A DNA stretch of 64,000 nucleotides from Tigriopus japonicus. Taxonomy: Eukaryota; Arthropoda; Copepoda; Harpacticoida; Harpacticidae. The DNA is taken from contig JAAGOF010000069.1 in NCBI GenBank assembly GCA_010645155.1, forward strand, positions 38,199-102,198. Reading direction: 5' to 3'. Shown piece after piece: positions 36,169 through 49,100 of the stretch. The notes under the pieces were generated by a model that saw only the letters and a program-made list of their open reading frames with translations, ran no database searches and had not been told where the DNA came from. The translations under genes and the position numbers were made by a program. Numbering within the stretch: the first letter of the stretch is position 1; each line of letters begins with the position of its first letter.

Positions 36169-37463
36169 CAGGGCTGCCAAGTCATCGGAGACAAAAAACG
36201 CCAGATGAACCAGTCAAAAACGCCAGAAAAACGTCAGATTCCAGTTTCTTTATTATGCGTCTATTTTAGACCACATTTATCATGTATCAACCTTTCATCA
36301 ACAAACTTAGCTTAGTTGAACTTAATCATTGGGTTGGATTCATCCTTTGGGTTGATAAAGTTGAAAACAACACCCTCTCAACACGTTTGCTCTCAATAAC
36401 AATTAACTAATTTTGAACTGACTGATAAGAAATTTGACTCAAACGACTCAAACGATCAGTACGACCAAATAAGAAAACAGAAAATTAAGTAAGCCACCAC
36501 CATATTCAAAACAACTGATCAGGAGTGTGCTACTTTCGGGCAAGTAAGATGCCCAAAAGATGCCCAAAAATAGTACATTTGTTAGCAGCAAACATATTTG
36601 TCAATTTTCTATTTTTAACCTTTTGGCAAAGTTTTGTTTTCTTTGCCATTTCTTCAGTTTCCTATGCTACTGTTCTGTCTATTTATGCCATTGCCATTTT
36701 ACATGCTTATCAAAACACAATGTTTCATGAAGAAAATAAGAAAAATATGTCTTCAAACTTGACCGAAAAAGTCAATCAAAAAGCTTTGTCGGAGACACGC
36801 AAATCAAATTTGTTTTGCAATTATTTGCTGTTTTTTTTAACTTTCTTTGCCATTTGGATTTGTCACTTCAGGAAATTTTATCTTCCATCCCAAAACATGT
36901 TATTTGTTATGTACTATAACAACACATTTTATTTACCACTTCAGCAAATTTTGTTTATTCTGTTGTTGAGCTTCAAAAGTATCTTTAGTTCGCTCAAAAT
37001 CTGTTTCGACAATCCAACAACTCTCTCTTTCTTTATATAGGAGCTACTTTTGGTTCTTTGGTTGAAGCAACAGGCACCAATCAAAAAAGATGGTATTGAA
37101 AGAAATTGCCACATAAGTCAAAAACTGGTCACACTATTTCTTATAACTTTGAACTCTCTTGAGGAGTGAACCGAATGGCGCTGAATCCTGCTAGAATCAG
37201 CGTGACAAATTGTGTTTCAACTGATCCTAAAACTCCAATTTAAATACGCTAAATTTCACGATTTTCATGTAAAAATCGCCAGAAACCTGTCAAAATGTTC
37301 TTGCCCGCCAAACTAAATATTCCTTCCGCCAAAGTATGGCGTAAACCGCCAGAATACCGCCAGATTTTTCTGTCCTGCCAAAAAAAATCTCGCCGCCAAA
37401 CGAGGCCTCAAACCGCCCGATACACCAAAATCTGGCGCCCCAAACCGCCATCTGGCAACCCTG
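36169..37463. mobile_element. hAT-like nonautonomous element with CAGGG ends
   Basis: The left end is CAGGGCTGCCAAGTCA and the right end is the complement of CAGGGTTGCCAGATGG. The flanks AATCTGAT and AACCTGAT form an 8-bp target duplication with one mismatch. Subterminal regions on both sides are rich in CGCCAGA or GCCAAA words, a pattern typical of transposase-binding repeats. The 1295-bp interior contains a 171-codon open frame (36525-37040) rich in Phe and Leu that does not resemble a transposase, and the second copy of the 138-bp direct repeat. Confidence 0.8.
36831..36969 (+). repeat. 138-bp direct repeat, copy 2
   Basis: Second copy of the 35748-35885 sequence, here inside the CAGGG-ended element. 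It may have been captured by the element or moved by gene conversion. Confidence 0.85.
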
Positions 37464-38043
37464 AACCTGATCACTACTGTGCGTCCTTAATAAACTGTTA
37501 ATTATTTATGCGTAAAATTGTGCAGTGAAAATATAAACACTTCAAAATTTTGAGGTTTGGTCCCTATTTCCTAGTACATCAAAACTGACGTCACGAATAA
37601 CTAGAGGAATTAAATCCATTAGACGGCGAGAATTACGTGTTGGGTATAACGGCTAGTCCTCTTTGAAAGAGGTGCTTTTTGTGCCTCATCATTGAGTGAT
37701 GAACTTTATTCTAAAAGTGTTTTGTCGTCATATTTTAGAATGTAAAAAAACGATTATATCTTACATTGTTTCAAAAGATCTATTTCTTGGTTCCCTTTAC
37801 ATGATATGAATTGATAAAACACCTTGATTCTGGACTTCAAGAAATGATTCATATGGTATTTGAGTTTATAGAATCGTTGATTGCGTCATGCTGAGAGTTC
37901 ATAGAAAACTAAAGACATTTTACTTCAATGAAAGAGTGGTTTCTTCTTAGGGAATGAGTTCTGCACAAAGCAATCCTCCAACTGTGATTGATCTGGAATC
38001 TACGATGGTTAACTTGAAGTTATGAGAAAAAAATGATCATATG

Positions 38044-38849
38044 TAGAGCGGCCGAAAATATTTAATTTTGAAAGCCAAATATTTAAATAATATTTAACGA
38101 AAAAATATCAAAATATTAAAAAAAAATATTTAAATTACAACCAAATATTTAAAAAATATTTAAATTTGCAAAGAATTTGGAGCAATAAATTGTATTTTTG
38201 AAAATTTTGATTTAAAAATCCAAATATATGATGAAAAATTGGCAATGGCAAAAATATTAGTAAATAAATCTTCAGTGCTAAAAAATCATACCGGGCACTG
38301 AAAATTGGTTATTCTTGGCAGTTCCTACTTATACCCTACATTTGATTAATACATTTTACTGCCTAAGGTTTCGTTGAATATTCAAACTAGAGTTTCCGGT
38401 TTTTTTCCTGTTGGAGTTACGGTTTTCTATTTAAGATTTAAATAGATTTAAATTTCTTTCTCGAGCAACTCAGAGTGATTGACTCGCATCCTTACGAGAA
38501 CGTGGATGATGAAAGAAATCCATTAATGTAATTTTGAGACATAGCAGACCAAGTATTTATTTCCCACGCATATTTTCCATTTTTACTTTGCCTATGCCCA
38601 TCAAAAAAGAGTCATAAAAGATTTAAAAAATGGAAGATTTTGACAATGTAGTTTTTGGAAAGGTCAGATTTTATGTCAAAATTTCAAAAGATTTGCTGAA
38701 ATTGTGGAGATTCTTGGAATATTTCAATGAAAAACGGGAATTTTCCTTTAATTTTAGAGGAAAAGGCCCAAATATTTAAAAACTGCTCAAAAACGCAAAA
38801 TATTTAAATTAAATATTTTTTATTTAATTAAATATTTTCGGTCGCTCTA
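38044..38849. mobile_element. hAT-like nonautonomous element with TAGAGCG ends
   Basis: Ends are TAGAGCGGCCGAAAATATTT at the left and the complement of TAGAGCGACCGAAAATATTT at the right. Both sides are flanked by the perfect 8-bp repeat ATCATATG (38036-38043 and 38850-38857). The 806-bp interior is extremely AT-rich with many AAATATTTAAA words and no ORF. Confidence 0.92.
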
Positions 38850-38934
38850 ATCATATGTATCAATCATGAATGTTTAAATTTGAACTTCAAAGTGAAGCAA
38901 ATTCCAAACCTAGGATTTATCTTTGAATTCTGAT

Positions 38935-39652
38935 TAGTGATGGGAGGCAAACAGGAGCTTGGGCAAGCGGTCCGGTACAGTACCTTGGACTTGCCGAAAC
39001 TTGGGTCTACTTGGGTGCCTGTACAAGTATTTTTCCCACCTTACAGGTTTGCCAAATTTGCTAGGAATGAAGACTAAACCTTCGGCATCAGAATTTCAAT
39101 TAACCAGAAAGTTTCAGCGAAATAGGGCCCATGCCCTTGTTAGGATGGATTTTTAGATGAAAATACACAATTCAAAGCTTTTGTATCGAGAAATGCAAAA
39201 GCTTTTGAGAATATTTCAAAAAAAAAAAAGAGTTGGCATCTTATATTTTTTTCTAGCAACTCTGAGTGACCGAGCTTGTTCCCAAGTGTGACTGTTAAAT
39301 CTCATTCTTGATTGGCCCGAAAAGTGTATTCATGTGTGGCTAAGAACGGAAACTAAAGAAAAAACATGGTTTTGCAAATGCTATCCAAATCAAAATATTT
39401 TTTGTTTCACTTCCACTGTTTATTGCTAAATTATTAAGGTCAAAAGATCATTGAAAATGCAACTTGACATTCTTTTCTTCTAAGTCACACTGCAAGCATC
39501 TGAAATCTTCTAAGAGCAACTGCCGGCAACTGCATCTTCCAATGTTCCTTGAGCTTGGGAAGTGTATTGGTGTATTGCCCAAGTAATGCTTGTCAACAAC
39601 TTGTGCTTGGGGTGTCTGTGATGACTCATTACTTGCCCAAGTCACATCACTA
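38935..39652. mobile_element. hAT-like nonautonomous element with TAGTGATG ends
   Basis: The left end is TAGTGATGGGAGG and the right end is the complement of TAGTGATGTGACTTGGGCAA. The perfect 8-bp repeat ATTCTGAT lies on both sides (38927-38934 and 39653-39660). CTTGGGCAAG occurs at or near both ends. The interior is 718 bp with no transposase. Other TAGTGATG ends near 7703, 35250, 44752 and 50345 suggest relatives. Confidence 0.85.
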
Positions 39653-39899
39653 ATTCTGATCCGTCTACCAAAGGACCAACGTGACCATTTCCGCATTTTT
39701 TTAAATCACAAAGCTGTCAGAATCTTATTTCTGCTGAGACTTTTGTGTTGGCTCTGATTCATTTTACATTCGGTGTTATGAGATAGATGCAAGAACTGAA
39801 ATCTTGTTCAATAATGCTCAAAGGTTGCACGTTATTTTCATTTTTCTGGTTCAGCTTGAAGTTTCAGCTTATGGTACTGGGCCTCTAATTCGTCAAATT

Positions 39900-40390
39900 G
39901 CACCATTTTCGGATTTATGCTAAAATTGAAAAAAAGATTTAACTCTTGTGAGCACATGTTTTTTCACAACTTTTGTTGCCAGACTCACTTGTTCGAAGCT
40001 ATGATTTAATTAGACAAGGTATCTTGGGTGACCCCTGCACGTTTAAAAAAATTGACGTCAAGGGCGAGAAACTCGTGAAAATCCAATATTTTGTAAAGTA
40101 AAGATGTTGCTCATACTCATATTTCTATATTTGGTGAACATTTAACCAGAAAAAATGATAAATTTCGATTTAAGAGAGCTTAGCTTTGAAAGATACATCA
40201 TTTTTGTCATGTTGCTCGCTCTGGACGCTTATTTTCCATGTACACAGGGGTCAAGCAACATACTTTGCCTAATTAAATCATAGCTGCGAGCAAGTTTGTC
40301 TAAGAACAAAATTTGTAAAATAGCACCTGCTCACAAGAGAAAAATCTTCAATTCGAATTTTTTCACAAATCCAAAAATCGCGTATTTAAA
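39900..40390. repeat. Imperfect foldback of about 150-bp arms
   Basis: GAAGCTATGATTTAATTAGA at 39996 is mirrored by AATTAAATCATAGCTGCGAG at 40270, and ACTCTTGTGAGCACATG mirrors CCTGCTCACAAGAG. The arms are diverged, with a centre near 40140. It carries no ORF and no visible target duplication. Confidence 0.6.
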
Positions 40391-40686
40391 CGAGTTACAA
40401 GCCTCTAGTCTGGATATCCCTCGTGGGTATGAAATATCTGTAGCTGCCCTTGCGTTTTTAGGCAAACACTTGATGTCATCATATTGAACATCTGTACACC
40501 TTTACAATTTAGGTTACTATGCTGTTAAGTTTACTTCATCGTCTAATGTTGTCATAAGTTTCCATTCGTTAAGTTTTGTGAAGAAGAAAGAAGTTTTAGG
40601 CGCTCTATATTAAAACAACCTTGTAAACTCAACCGTTAAGTCACAGAGTTGACGAACTTTGCGACTGAAAAAAATAATGACAAGGG

Positions 40687-43261
40687 TTATGACTCCTTGA
40701 AACGTAATTTACCCGAAAGTTGAGCATTTCTTTTGAGACCCTGCTCGTCCACTTTGGTCGTATCAGTTGAGCAACCTTTCACCAAATTGAGTGAGGGTAA
40801 TTCAGTGCCCGCTTCTAAAGATGGAGAATCCGGTATCGATCTTTTTAACCCCATGGAATTTGATAGTCGATAGGAATCCAATTCCGTTGGAGCCAAGAGA
40901 CTGGTAAACCGTCTTTTTACGATTGGGGTTTCCATCACCTTTTCAAATCCTGTACTGATGAAAAGGAGACGTAGCTGGAACTGTAACTGGAGCAGCAATG
41001 GAAAAGAATTTTGATAAGCGCTAACTTCCTGCAAAGGAAGAGTATTTTTTATTTATCGTGTGTTCATGGATTGTCCATTGATGTGAACACCAAATTTTCA
41101 TTTTAGACATGCAATTTATGTATTCTTGACTAAAAATAAATGATTTTTCGCCCCAATTCTAGTTCTTAAAATGTTGGCCATGATAATGTTTTTGCCACAA
41201 AAATCCCAACAAAGATATTTTCTGCTTAACTAATTTTGAAAGAAAGGTGCTATCAATCAAAGGTTTATAGGGGAAACGTGTTGGATTAATGTTAGGTTTT
41301 ACGACCGTCGTAGCGGGCTGTCCATGATTTTGAAACACCTGCATCCAAAAAGGAAAAACAGGGCGAAAAGAGCTTTGCTCCTCTCTATCAAAATTGACTA
41401 CTGTTAAATTGGTCCCAGGATCATTTTCATATGACTGATTTTCGCTCTTTTTGTTAATTTTCTTAACCTCGTCGGGAACACCTGTGTCAAGTAACTTTTT
41501 GTTAGCAAATGTGATTCGTTGCTCCAAATCAGTTTCACTTGTTTTTGCACTCTTGTGAAGAGGAAGAATATCCATTGAAAGTTCAGGCTCCAGGTCGTTG
41601 ACCAATGGTCTTCTTGAGAAAGTCTTTGCTGATGACAGTTTTTTCTTGTTGATAACGCCTGAATTTAAAGCCCGGGATTGCCCTTCTGAAGTGATTCGAG
41701 ATGCTCGTTCAATTTCTCTTTCTTGAGATGAAAATAGTTCACCCACGGAAGAAGCTGGATCTGTAGGAAAGTTAATATTGCCAAGTCCTACATTCGTTCC
41801 CAATCGTTTTTTCGTTTGACCATTTTTTTCCTTTAATTCCATTGCATAATCCGAATCTTGTATTGGATATTCTTCTGAACTATTTTGGTGATTACGTTCA
41901 CCATCGGTTACTTCTTGAAAAGAAATCACTGACGGTTTTTGATGTATTTCGGGTTTAGAAGCCTCTTTCTTCCTTTTTAAATCAATTCCGCTGGATTGAA
42001 CTTCCGACGCCATCAGGATTTTTTCATATGAATTTGTGCTTTCTTTTGAGATTTTCGAGACGTTTAAATTTCTTTCAGGTGGTAGTACAGAACCTTTATG
42101 AGAAGGAACATATTCCGATCCTTGCATCAAATCTAAAGGCTTCAAATCTGTTTTCTTGTTCGTGTTGTCATTTATTTTTGGGACATTTCGAACTTCATTG
42201 TCGTTTCTGGCCGTAGAACATTCTTGTTTAAATGCAGTGTATGTTACTTCTTGTATGGTGGAAACCCATTGACGAACAAGTGTTTCTCTTTTTACTTCTT
42301 CTGCCAAATTCAATGTCTTGTTTCTGAGATTTTGTATCCTAAAGTGATGTTCCAGTCGCTCTTGCACAAGGCGGGTAAAGTTGGAGCGGTCAACTGGACA
42401 TAAATCCACTGGTGATTGCAATAACTGATTGGAGTCAAATAGATCGATGAAGTTTACTGCATTAGCACATCTGAATTCAATAAAATCATCCATTTTAGGC
42501 TCAAGTAGGTCGGTCAAATCTTGTAAAAAAACTCTTTTATCAAGACTGTTTGTCACTTTGGAAGACGAACACATTTTAGGACCCGAAATATGTCCGACTT
42601 GATTGGGTTGGACGTTGCCTCCTTCTCTAAGTAGTCGACATTTTTTGTGCTTGAACATTTGATAATGCTCAGTGGAGAAAAATATAAAGAAGTTACAATC
42701 TTGCTCTTTAGCACACCTTTTTTGACAATCTTTTGCGGATTGGGCTTGAAGCTCTTTGATTCGCGATCCGGGAACATCAGTGCCAGAGAGTCGCGTTCGA
42801 GTTTTGAAGCACTGACTTGTTTTTTCTTCAGAAGTTTGATTTTTTGGATTGAAAACGCCCAAGAATGAAGTATCTTCGAACACTGCAATTGAATGGGCTG
42901 TTTGACCTGAATTTTTGTCGCAAGTCGTGTCTTCCCAATTAATTTCTTCCATGAATTCTTCCAACCTCACCTTCAGATTCAGCTTTATTTCAGTAAGATG
43001 TTTCTGATCTATAAAGCTGCCAAGTGAGCTTTGAAGGAAAACATTTAGTTCCTTCTCCGTAAATTCTTCAATTGCTTGTAATTGCTCTCGATTTCTCCAA
43101 AAAAGCTCCAAGAGCTTCAAAGTATCTTGGTTATATTTGGCAATGGCATGATCTACCATTGCGTTAAAAGATGAATTGATTGGTTTACTCGCAGCACAGA
43201 ATATCAAAAATGACATCACAATCGATCCAAGTGTAAAAAATTCCATTTTGTCGATCTTCAT
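40687..43261 (-). CDS. Secreted protein with a PAN/Apple-like domain
   Basis: The first exon opens with a signal peptide (hydrophobic from about residue 8 to 24, ending CAAS before KP), so the product should be secreted. Residues 30-110 are helical and charged. Residues 151-231 form a PAN/Apple-like module with six cysteines at 151, 179, 183, 189, 208 and 231, including the CQKRCAKEQDCNFF core; such modules bind proteins or carbohydrates. Another cysteine-containing helical region follows to about 345, then a long Ser/Glu/Lys-rich segment that looks disordered. Unspliced, the frame stops after 700 residues at 41159. A donor GTTAAG at 41230 and an acceptor CAG at 41029 join, in phase 0, a second exon (40687-41028). 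This gives about 790 residues. I cannot tell which form is used. I do not recognise the whole protein. Confidence 0.75.
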
Positions 43262-45244
43262 AGTTCTAAAGTGTGCAACAGACTAACTCAATCTTAGAGA
43301 TTTCGATACTGGAGAGAGTCAAATTAATTATTGAGAACCATCGATCTTTTGGTAAAGGGTAACTTGAGATCAATAGACCTCTGACATTTTATTTGAAGGG
43401 CAATGAAGTAACACTGGAAAAATCCATACCAATCGAAAATGAACGTTAGAAACCAAAGAAAGGCGGTATTTTTTGTTCTCCGAGTGAAAATGAATTCGGA
43501 AACTGGCAGATAAACTTCAAATTGTTTTTACGAATTTTCATTTATTTTTGTTTCTAACTTAGCTTGTAAAAAATTTGATTGCAGGATTTTGAGTAAAAAG
43601 ATCCAACGCAAAAGTAAGAGGGAAAGAACAGATTGTTTCAGTTTTTCGACTACGGAAGGAATGGCCCCAGTTAAAGAAGCTCTGTAGTCAAAGGTTATTA
43701 TGAAGCAGGTAGGCACACTAGAAAATTTAAACAAAAGGAGGACCTTAGTGATGACGTCACTTGTGAGGTAAAACAATGATTTCTCTAAGGAGGGACGGCG
43801 ACCCTGTTGCCAAAACGACAGTTGACTTGCAAGAAGAGGTAATCAGGCAAAAAGTTCGTTTTGCAGAACAACTTGAGCAGACCACGTTTTCAGGCTTTTG
43901 TGAATTGGACCTGCAATCTATGTCTTTGTCATTGTTTTTTTATGTTCACGGCCCCTGAATGTCTCATGGGCCACACGTTTGCCAAAGGCAAGCTCCAGTC
44001 ATCAGAGACCCCAATCAACTCCATTGATGCAAGCAAGACTCAAAATTCCCGGTAATTCATTTTTTTGCGATCAATGGATAAAAGCCACGCCCAAAGTCAC
44101 TAGAATCCAACAAATTATGTGCGTTTGTGGTCCTTTCATTTGAATGATTGCAATTTTGCGATTAAGACAAAAGACTTAACCCAACCAAAAGACCGAAACG
44201 ACTTATAATCAGACTGGATGTGATCGGAGTGGACGGACTCAAATTGAAGATTTGTTAAGTCTTAAAAAGGCAAATATCGATTAATATATATCTCCATCTA
44301 AGCTCCTTCGTCCTCCTCCTGCATTGAAGAGGTCAAACATGCCACTTGGTCCTTGACGCGAATTGCAGGTCGATCCTAAGCAGAAAAAATGTGAAAGTGG
44401 AAAACAAATCCTTGAAGGGGAAAGAGAGCATCAAGACTGCACTTGTTTGCCGATGTTCTTGCTGGACCCAAGAATCTTTCCCCTGGCATTTTCATTTACA
44501 TGCTAAAGTGCGTCGTTTCCATTCAAGTGAGTGTTAAGGACTTGGCCCGAGAGGCAATAGCTGTATTCGCATTTGACGAAATTTATATAAATCAACCAAT
44601 CCAAGGCTCAGGTGTCTTTTTTAAATCTCCAATCGGAGAATCATTCTGTTCAATGTCCAACAAAAAGTCTTCGAAAAACAGGAAAAACAGTGCTATGTTT
44701 ACCCATTTCCTCTTTATCCGACACTTTTGAGGATATGTTGACTCAATGTTAGTGATGGACTAAAAGTGCTCTTAACCAAAACCAAAAGTTTTGGGCTAAA
44801 CCAAAACCAAAGATGAAAGCAGCTGACCACAAAATAACTTATTAAAATTGTATGCCACCCTTGAACTATGCACTCCATGACACCTTCGACAAAGACTCTT
44901 AAAGAATTTGCTTGTGGTTTATCAACAACAGATAATATATGTTGATGGGTAAAATTCAGTCCCACAAATTTGAAGACAAATTTTGTTACTTCAGGCAGCT
45001 TTCAGTGTGCAGATTGCTACTTCTCTTGACGAGAGTTGCTGGAATCCAATGAATTGGCAAGTGTGATATCTTTGGTGAAAATTTCAAATATTCACTACAA
45101 AGATGTGATGGAAATATTGGACTGAAATTTCATCTTAATAAAAAGCAAACGCTCTACGAACTATTTTTGGGGGAGGAAATCATAAATAAGATAATTTGAA
45201 CAATGAATATTTCTACGAAATTTGGTCTACTTGTTGAGTTGAAT
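43262..45244. other. Intergenic, 5' flank of the PAN-domain gene
   Basis: No supported gene. Several frames of 60-95 codons are open on both strands without domains. A TAGTGATGG word at 44752 may be the end of an otherwise unresolved element. Confidence 0.4.
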
Positions 45245-45390
45245 TACTGTTGACAGATCTGCACTACCCTTGAATAATGGGTTGATCAGGAATAGTATTC
45301 AAAAATTTATTTAACCCTGCTTTAAAAGCTGTTAGAGGATCAGCCCCAACATATTTCTGACGAAGACTTAAGGGCTAAAAGATTGAACTG
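45245..45390 (-). pseudogene. LINE 3'-end fragment, antisense
   Basis: The reverse complement matches 29540-29685 of the large LINE, covering the last RT codons; shared words include GCTGATCCTCTAACAGC and CAACCCATTATTCAAGGG. It is a 5'-truncated scrap of the same family. Confidence 0.8.
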
Positions 45391-46102
45391 TAATTTTCGA
45401 AAGGGCTGGCACCTCACGTCTTGAAAAGGACGTGGCCAAGGTATTATGGAAAGAGGATGGATTTAAAGGAGAAGAAGTGCACTCAGGGGTTTTATCACAG
45501 GATCACTGGACGCTGCGGTTAGTGGGGGTCCCTACTTACGGCTTTCACAAATCAAGCTATTTAAATAAGTTGAACCATCTTTAGTTGCCACGAAATGTGA
45601 ATACGCATGTGCGCCGTTCGAGGCGCCAGCTGACGAATTATAAGTGGATTAGTAGAAATTTTCACTATCGCTCTAAGCATCAGCAACTAATGCTTTGCTA
45701 TTCCCTTAAACGTCACATGTCATAAAACGTGAATACTTTCGTTTATTTTTCCGATCCAAACAGATAAGCCAGAAGTCACTAAAAGTAGAGAAATGTCACT
45801 CCAGTACAGCCAGTTTTGAACACACTTCATTGATCCGGCAGCAAGGGTGTCAAGTGACTTGATTCATTGTACATACCTCTTGTTTGACCAAAGCAGTTGA
45901 ATAAGCAATTTTGACACTGACTCCTTAAAAACGCAAGTTCGGGGTGTGAATCACATAACTTAGCGTGTTCAATGTCAAATTCCATCGCACACAAAGTGTA
46001 GGCTTGGTGACTTATGAATACTTTTCGGAGTGTCATTTCTCTGTTAGCCCTCTAACTAAAAGTATGCTTCTCTCATTGCCATTTGACGGCTGATTTCGTC
46101 AA

Positions 46103-49100
46103 TCAAAACCGTTCCAATCCTTCTGGAGTGCTGCTATGAATCTGACTCTGTTTTTCCCTCCTTTGATTGGACCTTTTTGACAAGTCTATCATGCTCGATG
46201 AATGAAAGCTCTTCAAAAATGAAGAATTCTTGAACAAAGAATTTTCTTGCGGTTGAGTGTTAACTGTTCTGCGGCGAAGAATCGATGCCTTTGTCTCAGT
46301 GTAATTAGGGGTTGGAGGAGTTCGACTTCCATTCCCATAAATATGCCCCCGTTTTTTTGACAAACGCGCCCCAAGACTATCATGGTCACTATTTTGAGTA
46401 TATCGACTGAAGCTTCTTTTGGATTTGAGGTCATTGTCTTCCCCAGTATCTTGTTTTGCTTCATGGACATTCCACTTTCCCCGACCAACATTTTTTAATT
46501 GATCCACAACTAATGTTCTCATTGCCATATTGAGAAAACCTGGGTCTTGAAAGGATTTGTCATATGTTGGTCCATGTAACGAGGAAGACATTGATTGATT
46601 CAGCGATTGGTTTGCTAATTCTTGGTCATCGTCCGAATCGGACTCGTCGAGGTGAATAGTCTGTACCTTTTTACTCATCTTACGTTGCAGGAAAGAATCT
46701 TCTGTTTGAATCATTTTGCTCTTCTTAAGTTTTGTTTTGTTTTCATGTTTTTCAACAAAATTTGAGAATGGCAATGCGCGGTGTTGTTCAAACGTAATTC
46801 CCTCATTATCAATTCCAACGCTTCTATGTTGAATTTCATCGTAGTCCTCAAGATTGAATTTTACGGGGTCAAAGGTGGAATCCGAACTATTAGAAAATTT
46901 CCCCGATGTATCACGATGGCTCTGATTGGAATCTAGGTCCAATATTTCAGCTGACCCCTCCAAGCGAAAAAGCTCATCTGGAGAATCCTCAATTTTGAGT
47001 ATTTGAACGTCCCGCTCTGAATATTTTTTCCTGCCATGAGCATAGTTTCCTTGTTGTTTCGGCCGATAAAAAGTCTGATGTTCGAAAACCAAACTTTGAA
47101 AATCGGGTCCGTCAACTGATCGTCGCTGGAAAAAAAATGGCAGAATTGGGATTATAAACAGTTGGCGAATATAAATAGAATAAAGAATAAGCCTCGTTTA
47201 ATGATATGCCAGATGTGATATTTATTGGTTGTGGATTTTCCATTACCCCTTACAGGAGTGTGATTCCGTGTAAAACAAATAATAAGCATGATTTATTCAT
47301 CATGCGATCATGACAGGCTGAACATGCTACAGCAGTTAATATTTGTATGACATAAATTCTCTCCAAAAAACATAAAATATGAAATTGCACTCCAAGTGAT
47401 TCCAGAGTACAATGAGAGTTTTAAAAGGTTTTTCAAAAAGAGTTTTGTAGTTGTATTATTATAAAGACAAGACTCTCGTTAACATATAAAGAAACAATAT
47501 GTTTATCATAAAACAGTTACACAAATTTAATCACATTGTTCAATCAAAACATGCAAATTTTTCTTACGTTTTATAGATGTAAATATAACACTAGTGTAAT
47601 TTGTGTATTTGCCTCTTGACTAAAGACTGATTATGGTTTATTTAGCGAATTAACATGTTCAATCAAAAAAATTTTTTGTTTGAGTATATAACCACTCATT
47701 TGCTTGAATTCATTTAGTGGATGGTCACTTGCAGCAATGAATGTTTCAAATTATTGTCAATACTGCTGCTCAACTCTGTAGTTCTTATTCTCACAGCTTA
47801 TTTTCAGAGGTTGCGTAGTTCAAAACATGACATTCCGTCAAAGGTTGCTTGTTTTGGGTAAAGAAGCTGGGTAGAGACTAGAGCTGTGCATCGGATCCGA
47901 TCGGATCCGAATCCGATTGGATTCGGATTCGTTCGGATTGACGCAAGAATTTTCGGATTCGGATTCGTTCGGATTTTAGCGCGAATTTTCGGATTCGGAT
48001 TCGTTCGGATTTTAGCGCGAATTTTCGGATTCGGATTCGTTCGGATTTTAGCGCGAATTTTCGGATTCGGATTCGTTCGGATTCGCCAAAACCTGTCGGA
48101 TTCGGATTTGCGAAATATTTTTCGGAGCCGACATAATCCGAAACCAATTCGAATTTTTTATGTTTACTTTCTTATTTCAATTCACAATATTTTCATTATG
48201 AGACCTTTTTTGTTTGATGATTTAAATGCAATCTTCTGCCTTCAACTCTGAATTTTTTAATCACTCCACAAGGTATTTTAATGTTTCAGATTTTGCCAAT
48301 TAAATAATAGCATTTGCAGATCAAATATTTCTATATTAAGAGAATCATAGAAAGGTTTTGTAGTAAAAAAAAGCATCAAAAAGTTGCAAAACGTCTTCAA
48401 AGCAAAACCATCCTATTTGAATAAAATTGAAAGATTTTGCCAAGTATTCACCCCTGGATTACAATTAAGTGCGTAAATATCAGCCCACTTGACACCAAAC
48501 TGACTTAAAGATAAAAATGTTTTACCCCATTTAATTACGCAGTTTTTTTCTGCATTTGACTGTTGGTATGATTGTGATTTTTTGAATTAATATCCTTTCG
48601 TAAACATTTCAACATATTTGGTTCCTTTTGGGAAATTCTATTGTGCAAAGAGCATTCATTAATTTGCTCTAATTGCCTTGAAATATTTTGCATAAAAAAA
48701 CAATAAAATGCTTATTTTTTCCTGGAAAATGCCAAAATGTTAAAAAAATCAAGGCTTAATGTGGAAGTATTAATAAAATATATTATAGTTAAAAGATTGT
48801 GTTATGGGCACTTCTAGTTGAAATAGTGTTGTTATTTCCAATTTAGGCCAAAATAACAATATTATTGTGTTCAAAGATCAAAAAGCCATGCTGAGTAATC
48901 ACAAATTAAGGCTAAAGACTAAACAGAAGCACCCACAACTGTTTCTACCTCAAGTTGGCGCTGATTGACATTTTTCTCTTTGATTGAAGCTCAGCTTTGC
49001 TTCCTTAAGAAGGCTTGCTCTGATGGTAAGCTGTCCATTTTGAGAATAAGAGAGGGCACCCAAGTAAGATGTGTTAAGGGCGGTGTCCTATAACTTTAGA

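Noticed and set aside
36525..37040. 171-codon frame inside the CAGGG-ended element as a candidate transposase or membrane protein
   Set aside because: Low-complexity Phe/Leu content, no DDE or BED motifs, and part of it is a repeated segment present outside the element.
47886..48251. 121-codon repeat-protein frame
   Set aside because: Product of a 36-bp stop-free minisatellite; the opposite strand is open too.
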